A stretch of DNA of 64,000 bases, taken from contig JASANG010002125.1 of NCBI GenBank assembly GCA_030248215.1, positions 422,501-486,500 of the forward strand. The letters are read 5' to 3'. The position numbers were made by a program, and so were the translations under genes. Position 1 is the stretch's first letter. Each line of letters starts with the position of its first letter. Positions 37,701 to 41,386 of the stretch are shown piece by piece. Below the pieces are notes generated by a model, which worked only from the letters and a program-made list of their open reading frames with translations, was not told the DNA's origin and did no database searches. The stretch comes from Enoplolaimus lenunculus. Taxonomy: Eukaryota > Nematoda > Enoplea > Enoplida > Thoracostomopsidae.

Positions 37701-40135
37701 AAAATACAACCTTTATTGTTTCAGACATATTTCAACGACTCAGCATTAACGCTCATACGAACGCTAGTCACTGGTGGTGCTACGCCTGAACTTGAGTTAA
37801 TTTTAGCCGAAGGCGCCGGCCTTCGCGGCGGCTATTCGACGCATGAAACGTTGAAAAATCGCGATCGTTGTAGAATTGCACAAATTGGTCTCTCTGATGG
37901 CTCATTCCAAAATATTACGGTAATCTATTAATTGCCTAATTTCTTATACGTCACTTGCCCGATTTACGTTTTAGACTTAAGCTTAGAGCCCGTATTCGGC
38001 AAATGTGAGTAGCACCTATTACCAGTTGGTGATAGGTCTTGTAATTTTCGAACCTGAGAATGTTCACGTTTCAAATTTAGCACATTTATTGCTTTCGATT
38101 TTTGCTCGAAAATCTGTTACTAACTGGTGATAGGTGCTATATGCATTTGAGAATATGGGCCTAGGTTTGAGAAAAAGCTTGTCTATACCGTACTTCGTTC
38201 TGTTATCAATATTTCAAATCGAGGTTAGAACCTAAATCCGTTAAAAATCAAAAATTAGGGTTTACGCCTATACTGTCTCGTTTGATTTACTCACAGGTTA
38301 ACTGTCAAAGCAAATGCATTATGCAGTTAACAATTCCCGAATCTATTGAGTTTCAAACGTATTCCTAACTCGCAATGTTAAGTAATACTGTAAAAGCTTT
38401 GATCTGCATTGCCATTTGGTATACATAACTGGCGAAAATTATATTCATCCAATAAAACTTTGGGACAATGTAAAGAACACGGGCGGAACAGTATTATAAG
38501 CATATTCCTAAGCCTAAGCCTAGTGTAAGAATGAGCATGTTCCTAAGCCTAAGCCTAAACTTAAGCCAACCAAAAAAATTAGTTTAAAGCTTAAGCTTTT
38601 TCTATTGCGGTTCTGCAGAAAAGCGTTCCGCGCCTGATCTTTACATGGGCCAAACTTTGGATTCCAGCATCAGTATATTATATAACGGCAAGTTATTTCG
38701 TTAAATTTCGCTAAATTGTACTGAAGATTTGAAATTTATCGTTATTGCAAGCACGGCCGCAACCATAGAAGCAATGCAAAAACGCCGACTTGCTTATGTC
38801 TTCAACCCATACTTTTCGAAGATTATTTCGACAGAATTAAAAGTATTCCACGTTAGAAATGTTTTAATTGGATTTTCTAGGAATCTTCTCGTCCAGTTTA
38901 CGAACAATTTTTAGTTGCGAGCTTGATTCGATGACAATTGTTGATAACGTTGGTTGTGGTGTTTGAATGAATTTTCATAATCATAATATCAGATGATAGA
39001 CGCAACGTAGAAATACCAGAAATAAATAGCAGAATTAGTATTAATTGAATGTTTTTGTTTCAGACCGGATCAACATATGGTAAATTATTTACCCTCGCCC
39101 TCAAATATCACGGTATGCTGTGTATTGGTCTGTACCGGCTCCATGATCAAGCGGCTCCGGATACAAACAAACGATATGTGATCACAAATCCTCCAGTTGA
39201 CTTAAAGCTCCTGTCATCAGATCGGGTAAATGAACGGCATTTTAGAAATTATTCAGTGGTAGATCCAGTGAAGAGAGAATGGTATGATGTATCCGGTCAC
39301 CAGCTGAATTGTGCTTCAAATTTTGCGATGTAAATTGTTCATATGATGCCCATACATTGTTTTTTTCCAGCAAATACCTGAAAAATATGTAGCGGATATT
39401 ACAACAACAGTTCGAATAATTTTACGTTTTCGGTACAAGTTTGTATTTTATATCGAAATATTTGCTAAAATTCACTGAGAAAACCGCATAAAAATTGAAA
39501 TATTAGCATATTCCTAAGCGTAAGCTTAGGCCTAAGCCTAGCCTTAGCCTAAGCCTAAGCCAAGCAAAAAATTAATCTAAAACTTAAGCTTACTCTATTC
39601 TAGTCCCACAGAAAAACGTTCCGCCCCTGATCTTTGCATGGGCCTCGTTGTTAACGTTTTCTACTTTGTTCTAATTATATCTGTAACTGTTGTTGCTCAG
39701 ACACATATTTTCAACGTATCTAAAAACCCTTGAATCGAAGGCCCCGGCTTAAGTTGCAGAACAAAATGTATTTTAAACACTTCACTGAATCGAAAAATAG
39801 TTTTAATGAAAATTTTAATACAAAATGGCTCTTGAAGGAGGCTCACAAAACCATACGCAGTCCACCGTGGTGCAGGATTAGTTTATTAATATCCGTCAAT
39901 TTTGCTCAGTAATTTTTACAAAATCCTTAAATTAAACCGTAAGAAAGTACATGCTTGTCGTGTAGACCCCGGGCCACCAACAAGCTTAATTCGACCCTGG
40001 TATACAAGTACCGACTCTTTGAAATAATCAAATCCTTTGTCTGACTAATTTTGCTATATTTGATTTTAGGTGTTTGTGCTGGAACAATTTGATCCAGGTC
40101 TAGAGTATGAGCCAGCAAAACTTCGGAAGATTTGA
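1488..40135 (+). CDS. slo-1: BK-type calcium-activated potassium channel SLO-1 (whole gene, 24 exon positions)
   Basis: This is a plasma-membrane potassium channel opened by depolarisation and cytosolic calcium; the family damps excitability in nerve and muscle, and in nematodes it is the target of emodepside. Joining the exons gives 1137 aa: S0 (about 36-60), S1-S6 with an S4 of RFLRALRL, the TVGYGD filter (326-331), RCK1, a variable linker, RCK2 and an intact calcium bowl. Exons: 1488-1715, 2715-2939, 3404-3465, 4151-4253, 6009-6120, 6801-6952, 8472-8642 or 12866-13036, 16645-16736, 17885-17995, 18578-18683, 19188-19340, 19627-19782, 20803-20915 or 21505-21617, 24029-24187, 25880-25956, 26259-26309 (optional), 28983-29106, 33210-33360, 34437-34661, 35745-36033, 36803-36933, 37725-37919, 39064-39225, 40070-40135. 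Every junction is AG/GT and every phase matches. The length and sequence agree with nematode SLO-1 from memory, not from a search. Confidence 0.97.
1746..1927. mobile_element. hAT-type MITE with 8-bp target duplication
   Basis: 182 bp with 13-bp inverted ends (taatggcggatcc / ggatccgccactg; consensus CAGTGGCGGATCC). It is flanked by gattcttg at 1738-1745 and 1928-1935. The 8-bp duplication and CAG-type ends indicate the hAT superfamily. It has no coding capacity. Confidence 0.9.
2036..2200. mobile_element. Inverted-repeat element, GTACCCGGCACGCGTTGC family
   Basis: Starts acaagagtgtgcaactgg and has rtgtacccggcacgcgttgc, like the full copy at 30363-30632. The right end is not clear. Together with a second repeat at 2460-2600 (gccccccggcactcc) it fills most of slo-1 intron 1. 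Confidence 0.5.
2715..2939 (+). CDS. slo-1: slo-1 exon 2: S0-S1 linker
   Basis: Acceptor caattttag|gaagaa, donor ctg|gtaagt, phase 0 at both ends, 75 codons. The first half is a poorly conserved Gly/Ala-rich linker. The second half carries the conserved [17 protein letters not shown] that leads into S1. The reading frame is open upstream of the internal ATG at 2751, so that ATG is not the start. Confidence 0.95.
3050..3279. mobile_element. Inverted-repeat MITE in slo-1 intron 2
   Basis: The ends (actgtaaattccaatgagtt and the inverse of aactcactgaaatttacatt) pair over about 20 bp. The interior is rich in gagttgaatc-like words on both strands. Confidence 0.6.
3404..3465 (+). CDS. slo-1: slo-1 exon 3: S1 helix
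   Basis: A 62-nt exon encoding [20 protein letters not shown], the first voltage-sensor helix. Acceptor ttattttag, donor aa|gtaagg; phase 0 in, phase 2 out. It is too short to stand out as an open frame and was found by following the family order. Confidence 0.94.
3634..3824. mobile_element. Foldback GAGTC MITE, copy 1
   Basis: Arms of about 90 bp: cactgcaaaaatggtgagtc and tttcggagagagtcaatttg pair with one another across a short centre. Same family as 44883, 51691 and 56363. Confidence 0.8.
4151..4253 (+). CDS. slo-1: slo-1 exon 4: S1-S2 loop and S2
   Basis: 103 nt, phase 2 in and phase 0 out, acceptor ggtttcag, donor cga|gtgagt. Encodes a loop with paired-spacing Cys ([13 protein letters not shown]) and the S2 helix [16 protein letters not shown]. 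Confidence 0.95.
4339..4491. mobile_element. CpG-rich inverted-repeat element, short copy
   Basis: Left end gctgtatacttttgacgacg, right end gacaagcatagcg. The interior has ccgtacgtcac-type words but no long tandem array. Related to 1-186 and 33831-34130. Confidence 0.6.
4856..4985. repeat. 29-bp tandem repeat with a hairpin in each unit
   Basis: Four to five units of 29 bp, each with attaccg-tgttatt-cggtaat, a 7-bp stem and 7-base loop. The last units are degenerate. Confidence 0.85.
5265..5560. mobile_element. Helitron-like repeat, diverged copy
   Basis: Shares its start (tctatattattaaagctgg) and a block ending in the hairpin gttgcacatgcgtgcaac with the compact element at 56690-56814. The 3' CTAG end is not recognisable here. 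Confidence 0.45.
6009..6120 (+). CDS. slo-1: slo-1 exon 5: S2-S3 turn and S3
   Basis: 112 nt, phase 0 in, phase 1 out, acceptor tgtttttag, donor ctcg|gtaagt. Encodes [17 protein letters not shown] followed by [20 protein letters not shown], the S3 helix and S3-S4 turn, almost identical to invertebrate SLO-1. Confidence 0.96.
6121..6800. other. slo-1 intron 5, mostly unique
   Basis: AT-rich. The only repeat seen is a fragment at 6605-6650 (gcaaatgtgtatagcacc, ctatcaccagttagc) from the family with full copies at 17644 and 37986. Confidence 0.4.
6801..6952 (+). CDS. slo-1: slo-1 exon 6: S4 voltage sensor, S4-S5 linker and S5
   Basis: 152 nt, phase 1 in, phase 0 out, acceptor gtgttttag, donor cattg|gtacgt. 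[10 protein letters not shown] is the S4 segment with its spaced arginines. [19 protein letters not shown] is the linker and S5. FIHL at the end must join the LENSGDP that starts both alternative pore exons. Confidence 0.97.
7312..7435. mobile_element. Short CAGGGTACAACCGG element
   Basis: Ends cagggtacaaccg and cggttgaaccctg are inverted. The interior repeats cctccggctccgg. Related to 11544-11883 and 62464-62723; the CAGGGT ends suggest hAT. Confidence 0.6.
7623..7685. mobile_element. Truncated copy of the GGATCC hAT MITE
   Basis: Starts caatggcggatcc and matches the first 60 bp of the copies at 1746 and 23677 up to atctcgacaaaaatt, then stops; the right end is missing. Confidence 0.75.
8191..8335. 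mobile_element. Inverted-repeat element just before exon 7a
   Basis: gcaacttccacaatatcatg at the left pairs with catgatattgtggaagttgc at the right, a perfect 20-bp inverted repeat, with further pairing inside (ttcagggagtactgtgatga / ttcatcgcactacc). It ends 136 bp before exon 7a. Confidence 0.8.
8472..8642 (+). CDS. slo-1: slo-1 exon 7a: first alternative pore exon
   Basis: 57 codons, phase 0 at both ends, acceptor cctaattccag, donor ttg|gtaagg. Encodes the turret [14 protein letters not shown], pore helix [12 protein letters not shown], filter STVGYGDVV and the start of S6 ([10 protein letters not shown]). It matches the exon at 12866 in length, borders and 46 of 57 residues. The residue two after GYGD, equivalent to human Tyr294, is Val here. 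That site sets external TEA block in the family, so this form is predicted to be weakly blocked. Confidence 0.95.
9600..10010. mobile_element. TA-type MITE, GTAGTGACCC family, left end missing
   Basis: Right end ttcgggtcactacag followed by TA. The interior (ttttgagtcccaatcaa, gagacaaaataaatatcag) matches the complete copy at 53548-53900. Confidence 0.65.
10011..11543. other. Middle of the intron between the pore exons, unassigned
   Basis: 10560-11280 is richer in GC than the rest of the intron, with open frames on both strands (10627-10875 +, 11051-11275 -). None matches a family I know, and no inverted or direct end repeats were recognised. It could be an old low-copy insert. Confidence 0.3.
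11544..11883. mobile_element. CAGGGTACAACCGG element
   Basis: Left end caaggtacaatcggagctc, right end ttttcaaccctg, interior ttgccggaggttccggcaa and aaaattttgcataattttg shared with 62464-62723. hAT-like by its ends. Confidence 0.65.
11895..11990. repeat. Short GGGCC tandem repeat
   Basis: Three to four imperfect copies of a roughly 27-bp unit built on cttgtcatayggg and ccgggcc, adjoining the preceding element. Confidence 0.6.
12527..12695. mobile_element. GGCCAATGTTAC element with TTAGGC core
   Basis: Starts ggccaatgttactt and ends ggacggtcctaaaagtaac, inverted. Carries a short cctaagcctaagc core. Same family as 35283, 46479 and the ends of the element at 46995. It lies 170 bp before pore exon 7b. 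Confidence 0.6.
12866..13036 (+). CDS. slo-1: slo-1 exon 7b: second alternative pore exon
   Basis: 57 codons, phase 0 at both ends, acceptor gttttcag, donor ctg|gtaagt, 4.2 kb downstream of exon 7a. Encodes [35 protein letters not shown] and [10 protein letters not shown]. It differs from 7a at 11 residues: turret R9K, D12E, Q15H, H16Y, L17M, S18T; outer mouth V38I, V39H, H41K; S6 side S47T, L54M (exon numbering). No stop or frame damage is seen, and most nucleotide differences are synonymous, as expected for two working copies. Confidence 0.95.
13582..14083. mobile_element. hAT MITE with TTCCGATTCCGG ends
   Basis: 502 bp. Ends tagggttccaaaggaattcc and gattggaaccctg are inverted. Flanked by a perfect 8-bp duplication gtaaatat (13574-13581, 14084-14091). 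No coding capacity. In slo-1 intron after exon 7b. Confidence 0.85.
14110..14352. mobile_element. Inverted-repeat element, GTACCCGGCACGCGTTGC family
   Basis: Contains tatgcaactctag, aaaaacgcaacgcgtgcc, aagtatgcatcatcgactc and accggttgtac as in the copy at 27359-27679. The ends are degenerate. Confidence 0.55.
14700..15140 (-). mobile_element. Degenerate TTAGGC element
   Basis: Read on the minus strand it has the family order: cagggtcgtaacagtag, a core of cctaagcc variants, then tctgaagcttaagctttact. The ends are worn. Confidence 0.55.
15590..15765. repeat. TTAGGC hexamer arrays
   Basis: Two short arrays in opposite orientation: cctaagcgtaatgctaaacc at about 15590-15620 and ggcttaggcttaggcttagg at about 15711-15760. 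The hexamer equals the nematode telomere unit. They lie inside slo-1, so they are not a chromosome end. Confidence 0.8.
16345..16580. repeat. Repeat fragments before exon 8
   Basis: 16345-16415 is a fragment of the GTACCCGGCACGCGTTGC family (gggtacattttattctacac, gttgcatactcttgcc). 16520-16580 has degenerate cctaagc hexamers. Confidence 0.45.
16645..16736 (+). CDS. slo-1: slo-1 exon 8: end of S6 and entry to RCK1
   Basis: 92 nt, phase 0 in, phase 2 out, acceptor ttgtattcag, donor aaaaag|gtattc. Encodes [18 protein letters not shown] and [12 protein letters not shown], the inner-gate end of S6 and the linker to the gating ring, near-identical to nematode SLO-1. Confidence 0.96.
16737..17643. 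other. slo-1 intron 8, left part
   Basis: Contains a region around 17010-17350 with repeated acccgcgg / gggtaaag words that may be a worn inverted-repeat element. Otherwise nothing recognised. Confidence 0.35.
17644..17867. mobile_element. Long inverted-repeat MITE, GGGYCCATATTCTCAAA family
   Basis: Left gggtccatattctcaaatgt with gcaactatcatcagttag; right ccaactggtaataggtg with cgtttgagaatatgggc. Arms of about 50 bp. Ends 17 bp before slo-1 exon 9. Full relative at 37986-38162. Confidence 0.8.
17885..17995 (+). CDS. slo-1: slo-1 exon 9: RCK1 first strand and helix
   Basis: 111 nt, phase 2 in, phase 2 out, acceptor attttacag, donor cacag|gtttgt. [17 protein letters not shown] is the opening Rossmann strand and helix of RCK1. 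The acidic run HEDREDVDV lies in the region of the RCK1 calcium site. Confidence 0.95.
18360..18440. mobile_element. Right end of a CCGG hAT-like element
   Basis: Tandem ttccgg words followed by ccggttgcaccctg, the right terminus seen in the 62464-62723 family. The left end was not found. Confidence 0.5.
18578..18683 (+). CDS. slo-1: slo-1 exon 10: RCK1
   Basis: 106 nt, phase 2 in, phase 0 out, acceptor gtttttacag, donor aaa|gtaaga. Encodes [19 protein letters not shown] and [15 protein letters not shown], matching the family without gaps. Confidence 0.95.
18900..19080 (-). mobile_element. TTAGGC element, worn core
   Basis: Minus-strand order: ccaaagtatagaacagggcc, gtaacagtagtataagcat, degenerate core, aagtttaagcttactttatt, then cacccctgatcactta. 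Fills slo-1 intron 10. Confidence 0.6.
19188..19340 (+). CDS. slo-1: slo-1 exon 11: RCK1
   Basis: 51 codons, phase 0 both ends, acceptor gtttatag, donor aataaa|gtgagt. Contains [19 protein letters not shown] and [11 protein letters not shown], among the most conserved blocks of RCK1. Confidence 0.96.
19627..19782 (+). CDS. slo-1: slo-1 exon 12: RCK1
   Basis: 52 codons, phase 0 both ends, donor aaaacg|gtacta. Encodes [18 protein letters not shown] and [19 protein letters not shown], then [13 protein letters not shown]. The acceptor (catctatttgaag) is unusually weak for this gene but is fixed by the protein alignment. It joins either copy of exon 13. Confidence 0.93.
20225..20750 (+). repeat. 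Purine-rich repeat upstream of exon 13a
   Basis: About 500 bp almost free of pyrimidine runs, built of imperfect 50-60-bp copies of gaaatagaaaaaattaagat and agaaatcgaaacagaaaaa. It ends about 50 bp before the 13a acceptor. Confidence 0.85.
20803..20915 (+). CDS. slo-1: slo-1 exon 13a: alternative exon at the RCK1 C-terminal part
   Basis: 113 nt, phase 0 in, phase 2 out, acceptor cagttttcag, donor gccaa|gtgagt. Encodes [20 protein letters not shown] then [17 protein letters not shown]. It pairs with the exon at 21505 (same length and phases, 28 of 37 residues identical). Because 113 is not a multiple of 3, using both or neither would break the frame. A purine-rich tract of about 500 bp lies directly upstream. 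Confidence 0.94.
21505..21617 (+). CDS. slo-1: slo-1 exon 13b: alternative exon at the RCK1 C-terminal part
   Basis: 113 nt, phase 0 in, phase 2 out, acceptor ttttttatag, donor gctga|gtaagt. Encodes [20 protein letters not shown] then [17 protein letters not shown]. This copy is the closer match to the C. elegans SLO-1 form I recall. It lies 589 bp after 13a. Exclusive pairs at this place are known in C. elegans and Drosophila slo, so the pair is probably ancient. Confidence 0.94.
21618..23130. other. slo-1 intron after exon 13b, mostly unique
   Basis: AT-rich. Only a small direct repeat at 22553-22600 (accaattactaattactyc) was seen. No coding signal. Confidence 0.35.
23130..23362 (+). mobile_element. 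TTAGGC element with a long core
   Basis: Left end ccaatgtaaaaaacagagtc, then gtattataagcatattcc, a core of about 170 bp with four higher-order units of about 44 bp (cctaagcctaagc plus gtaagaatgagcatattcc), then attagtctaaagcttaagct and ctttacatgggcc. The longest TTAGGC core in the window. Confidence 0.8.
23640..23990 (+). mobile_element. TTAGGC element interrupted by an hAT MITE
   Basis: Starts agaacagggctgtaacggta, is split at catattcc by the MITE 23677-23855, and resumes with cctaagcctaagcgtaaacg, attagtctaaagcttaagct and gttccgcgtttgatcttta. It ends about 40 bp before slo-1 exon 14. Confidence 0.8.
23677..23855. mobile_element. GGATCC hAT MITE nested in a TTAGGC element
   Basis: 179 bp, ends caatggcggatcc and ggatccgccactg, flanked by a perfect 8-bp duplication catattcc (23669-23676 and 23856-23863). 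The flanks belong to the TTAGGC element spanning about 23640-23990, so that element was present first. Confidence 0.9.
24029..24187 (+). CDS. slo-1: slo-1 exon 14: end of RCK1 and start of linker
   Basis: 159 nt, phase 2 in, phase 2 out, acceptor gttaatttacag, donor aaaag|gtatta. Encodes [19 protein letters not shown] and [14 protein letters not shown], then [13 protein letters not shown]. An AG 19 bp upstream (aaacag) would meet a stop at once, so 24029 is the start used. A 56-bp minisatellite begins 31 bp after the donor. Confidence 0.95.
24219..24941 (+). repeat. 56-bp minisatellite, about 13 units
   Basis: Units start cttccttcacatttaaggtc and contain aaggcttggcttagggtc and cagctaggcaac. 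Identity between units is high. The array begins 31 bp after the exon 14 donor. Confidence 0.95.
25085..25520. mobile_element. Worn GTAGTGACCC MITE
   Basis: Interior words (agtctgaatcaa, tggttccagctcg, ttcgctactcaaagtata) and the right end cttattcgggtca match the family, but the left end is lost. Confidence 0.5.
25880..25956 (+). CDS. slo-1: slo-1 exon 15: cysteine-rich RCK1-RCK2 linker
   Basis: 77 nt, phase 2 in, phase 1 out, acceptor gatttttag, donor aaatt|gtaagt. Encodes [14 protein letters not shown] and LIKKCKCKN, the conserved Cys/His cluster at the start of the linker. Confidence 0.94.
26259..26309 (+). CDS. slo-1: slo-1 exon 16: small linker exon, possibly optional
   Basis: 51 nt, acceptor tgtattttcag, donor gagcag|gtaaag, phase 1 at both ends, so it can be skipped without a frameshift. 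With the T of exon 15 it encodes [17 protein letters not shown], a basic stretch matching the CKCKNLALFRR region of nematode SLO-1 as I recall it. Skipping would fuse exon 15 directly to the Ser/Pro-rich exon 17. Confidence 0.83.
27359..27679. mobile_element. Inverted-repeat element, GTACCCGGCACGCGTTGC family
   Basis: Ends tatcaagagtg and ccactcttgata are inverted. Inner arms: acaaaatgtaccacgaggcg / acaaatgtacccggttgc, and ggcgttgcgtttttggc / gcaaaaacgcaacacg. In slo-1 intron 16. Confidence 0.75.
27749..28040. mobile_element. Large foldback element, arms over 100 bp
   Basis: ttttgcgctttatatatcaa pairs with ttaatatataaacgcaaaat, and cggattttccacgcag pairs with ctgcgtggaaaatctg, with about 30 bp of spacer between the arms. 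No coding potential. Confidence 0.85.
28085..28215 (+). repeat. Dispersed GCCCGTAGCCAAAGAGGG repeat
   Basis: tgcccgtagccaaagagggt, ctcagcccccc and gcttgtaagtcattgcaacc recur at 50557-50705 and, inverted, at 53390-53545, with a fragment at 13240-13310. No end repeats were recognised. Confidence 0.6.
28733..28897. mobile_element. CAGGGCCGGAGCAG hAT-like MITE
   Basis: Left end cagggccggagcagccacc, right end tggtccgacact. Flanks aagtagtc and aagtagta agree at 7 of 8 bases. Ends 85 bp before slo-1 exon 17. Confidence 0.65.
28983..29106 (+). CDS. slo-1: slo-1 exon 17: Ser/Pro-rich linker
   Basis: 124 nt, phase 1 in, phase 2 out, acceptor gccatattttag, donor tttgag|gtaagc. Encodes a low-conservation segment ([14 protein letters not shown] and [15 protein letters not shown]) with several S/T-P and basic-S sites typical of the phosphorylated BK linker. 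Assigned from phase fit, splice sites and position. Confidence 0.85.
29184..29452. mobile_element. Long inverted-repeat MITE, AATAGCAGATT family
   Basis: gtgtatatatcgtaggccaa at the left pairs with gacctacgacttatatacac at the right. Inner pairs: cggccaatctgctatt / aatagcagattagtctagg. It lies 77 bp after the exon 17 donor. Confidence 0.8.
30363..30632. mobile_element. Complete GTACCCGGCACGCGTTGC element
   Basis: Arms of about 70 bp: acaagagtatgcaactggat / agacttgcatactcttgt, and cggcacgcgttgcgtttttg / caaaaacgcaacgctcgg. The best-preserved copy of its family here. Confidence 0.8.
31081..31182 (+). repeat. Perfect 51-bp tandem duplication
   Basis: Two identical units (31081-31131 and 31132-31182) that start caatgttgatgttgcaagta. 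No difference between them, so recent. Confidence 0.95.
31889..32056. mobile_element. CAGGGCCGGAGCAG hAT MITE
   Basis: 168 bp, ends cagggccggagcag and ctgctccggccctg are perfect inverses. Flanked by tagatcga (31881-31888) and tagattga (32057-32064), 7 of 8 identical. Fragments of the family at 42161-42330 and 53170-53235. Confidence 0.85.
32526..32605 (+). repeat. AAT trinucleotide microsatellite
   Basis: About 26 units of aat with interruptions to gat and aac. Confidence 0.95.
32671..32722 (+). pseudogene. Degenerate copy of the start of slo-1 exon 18
   Basis: ccggccgaaaatcatc and agcctttcatctgacggtc align with ccggccgaaaagcgtc and agccttccatcagacggtc at 33217-33255. No usable acceptor AG precedes it and the frame is not kept. 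The tandem array 32740-33180 separates copy and source. Confidence 0.65.
32740..33180 (+). repeat. 62-bp minisatellite before exon 18
   Basis: Seven imperfect units built on acttagcgaaacacttc, gagaataattctgaatttga and gtttttgaaaaattcgat. The last unit ends about 30 bp before the exon 18 acceptor. Confidence 0.9.
33210..33360 (+). CDS. slo-1: slo-1 exon 18: end of linker and start of RCK2
   Basis: 151 nt, phase 2 in, phase 0 out, acceptor tacgtttag, donor attatg|gtaagg. Encodes [19 protein letters not shown] and [23 protein letters not shown] is a candidate PKA-type site. A degenerate copy of the first 50 bp of this exon lies 0.5 kb upstream at 32671-32722. Confidence 0.95.
33392..33560. mobile_element. 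Worn CpG-rich element after exon 18
   Basis: cgctatacctacttttcgtg, gccgtccgtcgcc and ggcgccgtacgcgaattgcc resemble the 1-186 and 4339-4491 elements. It starts about 30 bp after the exon 18 donor. Confidence 0.5.
33831..34130. mobile_element. CpG-rich element with a 21-bp tandem core
   Basis: Left end gagctatacttttgatgacg as in the other copies, then about 12 units of 21 bp (gtacggcgacgtccgtcatc plus one c) with two CpG-rich halves. Because 21 is a multiple of 3 and has few stops, it gives long open frames on both strands (133, 103 and 84 codons) that are not genes. Confidence 0.85.
34437..34661 (+). CDS. slo-1: slo-1 exon 19: RCK2 Rossmann core
   Basis: 75 codons, phase 0 both ends, acceptor gttttcag, donor ctcagt|gtacgt. 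Contains [36 protein letters not shown] and [18 protein letters not shown]. Confidence 0.97.
35283..35468. mobile_element. GGCCAATGTTAC element with TTAGGC core
   Basis: Left ggccaatgttactttgaggc, right ggcgcccctaaagtaacatg, inverted. Core with cctaagcctaagtcg and a cttttatagacccaccagaa block shared with 12527 and 46479. Confidence 0.7.
35589..35708 (+). repeat. Two-unit 60-bp repeat before exon 20
   Basis: tttctgcagagggg, gtagctgttggtggcgtaga and ttgaagttgcg occur twice in direct order. The second unit ends 36 bp before the exon 20 acceptor. Confidence 0.85.
35745..36033 (+). CDS. slo-1: slo-1 exon 20: RCK2
   Basis: 289 nt, phase 0 in, phase 1 out, acceptor aaaatttcag, donor gttgg|gtaagt. 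Encodes [38 protein letters not shown], a variable loop, and TSVPMITEL leading to the calcium bowl. Confidence 0.97.
36034..36802. other. slo-1 intron 20, unassigned
   Basis: Open frames at 36062-36283 (+) and 36308-36604 (-) show no known family and no splice context. 36720-36760 has a gggggctgcgccc word like other dispersed repeats here. Confidence 0.3.
36803..36933 (+). CDS. slo-1: slo-1 exon 21: calcium bowl
   Basis: 131 nt, phase 1 in, phase 0 out, acceptor ttgtattttag, donor agtacc|gtaagt. Encodes [19 protein letters not shown], the complete RCK2 high-affinity calcium site with five consecutive Asp, then [19 protein letters not shown]. Confidence 0.97.
36934..37724. other. slo-1 intron 21, nothing recognised
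   Basis: AT-rich with one gggggg-rich patch at 37530-37555; no repeat ends or coding signal seen. Confidence 0.3.
37725..37919 (+). CDS. slo-1: slo-1 exon 22: RCK2 C-terminal half
   Basis: 65 codons, phase 0 both ends, acceptor attgtttcag, donor attacg|gtaatc. Encodes [35 protein letters not shown] and [12 protein letters not shown]. Confidence 0.97.
37986..38162. mobile_element. Long inverted-repeat MITE, GGGYCCATATTCTCAAA family
   Basis: gagcccgtattcggcaaatg and cattaccagttggtgatagg-like words at the left pair with aactggtgataggtgct and catttgagaatatgggcc at the right. Confidence 0.8.
38466..38651 (+). mobile_element. TTAGGC element, intact ends
   Basis: Left caatgtaaagaacacgggcg gaacag, right gttccgcgcctgatctttac atgggcc; inverted. 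Core cctaagcctaagcc with one gtaagaatgagcatgttcc spacer, then ttagtttaaagcttaagctt. A good type copy. Confidence 0.8.
39064..39225 (+). CDS. slo-1: slo-1 exon 23: RCK2 end
   Basis: 54 codons, phase 0 both ends, acceptor ttgtttcag, donor gatcgg|gtaaat. Encodes [25 protein letters not shown] and [15 protein letters not shown]. Confidence 0.96.
39500..39643 (+). mobile_element. TTAGGC element, right half
   Basis: catattcctaagcgtaagc core with both orientations of the hexamer, then aaaacttaagcttactctat, cccacagaaaaacgttccgc and tgatctttgcatgggcc. Confidence 0.7.
40070..40135 (+). CDS. slo-1: slo-1 exon 24: C-terminus and stop
   Basis: Acceptor ttgattttag; 21 codons and [23 protein letters not shown] is the short C-terminus typical of nematode SLO-1, much shorter than the vertebrate tail. 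No clear polyadenylation signal was seen in the next 500 bp. Confidence 0.93.
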   Translation: MFVLEQFDPGLEYEPAKLRKI

Positions 40136-40646
40136 CGTCATGAAATGTATCATGTTATATGTAGCTTTAACCAAAAAGTTTTATTGCGTTTTTCAGTTTG
40201 AATCGCATGCCTGAAGATGCGTATTCGCAGATTTAAGCTTGAAACAATTTTGCCGACCAGTGTCTGATTTTATTTTAATTCAGTTTTTTAAAGCAATTTA
40301 CCGCTACACTGGTACTGATAGGTGTGCCATAGATATACGAAATTTCAGAAGTTGAATTTAAATTTTTTACTAAATCACTCGCGAAAAATGAAACACTGAA
40401 TTGCGAGCAGTTGTAGTGGAAGTTTCATAAATTCTCACTGTTAAAGTTGAAAAATACTACTGTACTGCGTATAACGAACCTAGTTTAAATCCTCGTTTTG
40501 TGTGTTATCGACCAAACCTAACGGAAGTGCTTTATGTTTTATCCTGAACCTAGAAAAACTAATTTTCAGATCTGCATTTTAGATAGTGGAGACAAAATGT
40601 TTTGTACATGTGTGTTTTATTGCGTATTCCTACAAATATAAAATTA

Positions 40647-41386
40647 CTGCAGTGACCCAAATAAAAGAGCGGAAGATAATAAGACTCCAGTGTCCTGTGG
40701 TCTAAATTAATAAGAATCTAGCTCCTTAGTTAGAGTCCGCAAATGGATTGGGTTCAAAATTATTAATTAGTCCGTAAACGTCATTACAAGGGTGTAAACA
40801 AATAGTATAAATAACGGAAACAGATAGCGACCAAAATAACGCAATCTAAAAAAAAACGGATATTGAAGTACACAGTTTCAAAGTTGTTTTATTTTTCTGC
40901 CAACACAATAGAGGCGTGCAAATATTCACCGGACTTTCTAAAATGTAGAGAAAAAATAGCGGATGCATCAAAATTTTTGAGACTTTGGATGAATTTCGTT
41001 ATTTTTATTTTATTTCGAACAATTGCAGCATATCTGTAATGAAAAATTGCAAGATATATACATGATTTATAACTAATTTTGAATGTAAAAACAACACTAT
41101 TTCCGTTATTTCTATAACGGAAACGAACTCCGATTCTTACCGGAAACGGATATCCGGTTACACATTGGTCATTACCCTAATTATATTTGTCGCAGCACAG
41201 TTAAAAGTATATTCCTAAAGTAATCAACTAAACTGCAGAAAACGGCAGGCATAAGTTTAAGGTGTGCGGTCCAAATTTTGGAGCTGAATGGGAAAATAAA
41301 TAAAATTCCGGATCCAAATAGCGAGGTGCTATCCTCTGGAGAGACAAAATAAATATAACTCTCCCCCAATCTTAGGGTCACTACAG
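40647..41386. mobile_element. GTAGTGACCC MITE split by another element
   Basis: Left ctgcagtgacccaaataaaa, right ttagggtcactacag, both bordered by TA. Interrupted by the hAT-like element at 40788-41167. A second, left-truncated relative follows at about 41469-41815. Confidence 0.75.
40788..41167. mobile_element. hAT-like MITE nested in a TA-type MITE
   Basis: 380 bp, ends aagggtgtaaac and ggttacacattg, flanked by a perfect 8-bp duplication gtcattac (40780-40787, 41168-41175). The interior has taacggaaacgg words. Relatives at 52172-52606 (inverted), 59300-59370 and 61010-61155. Confidence 0.85.
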
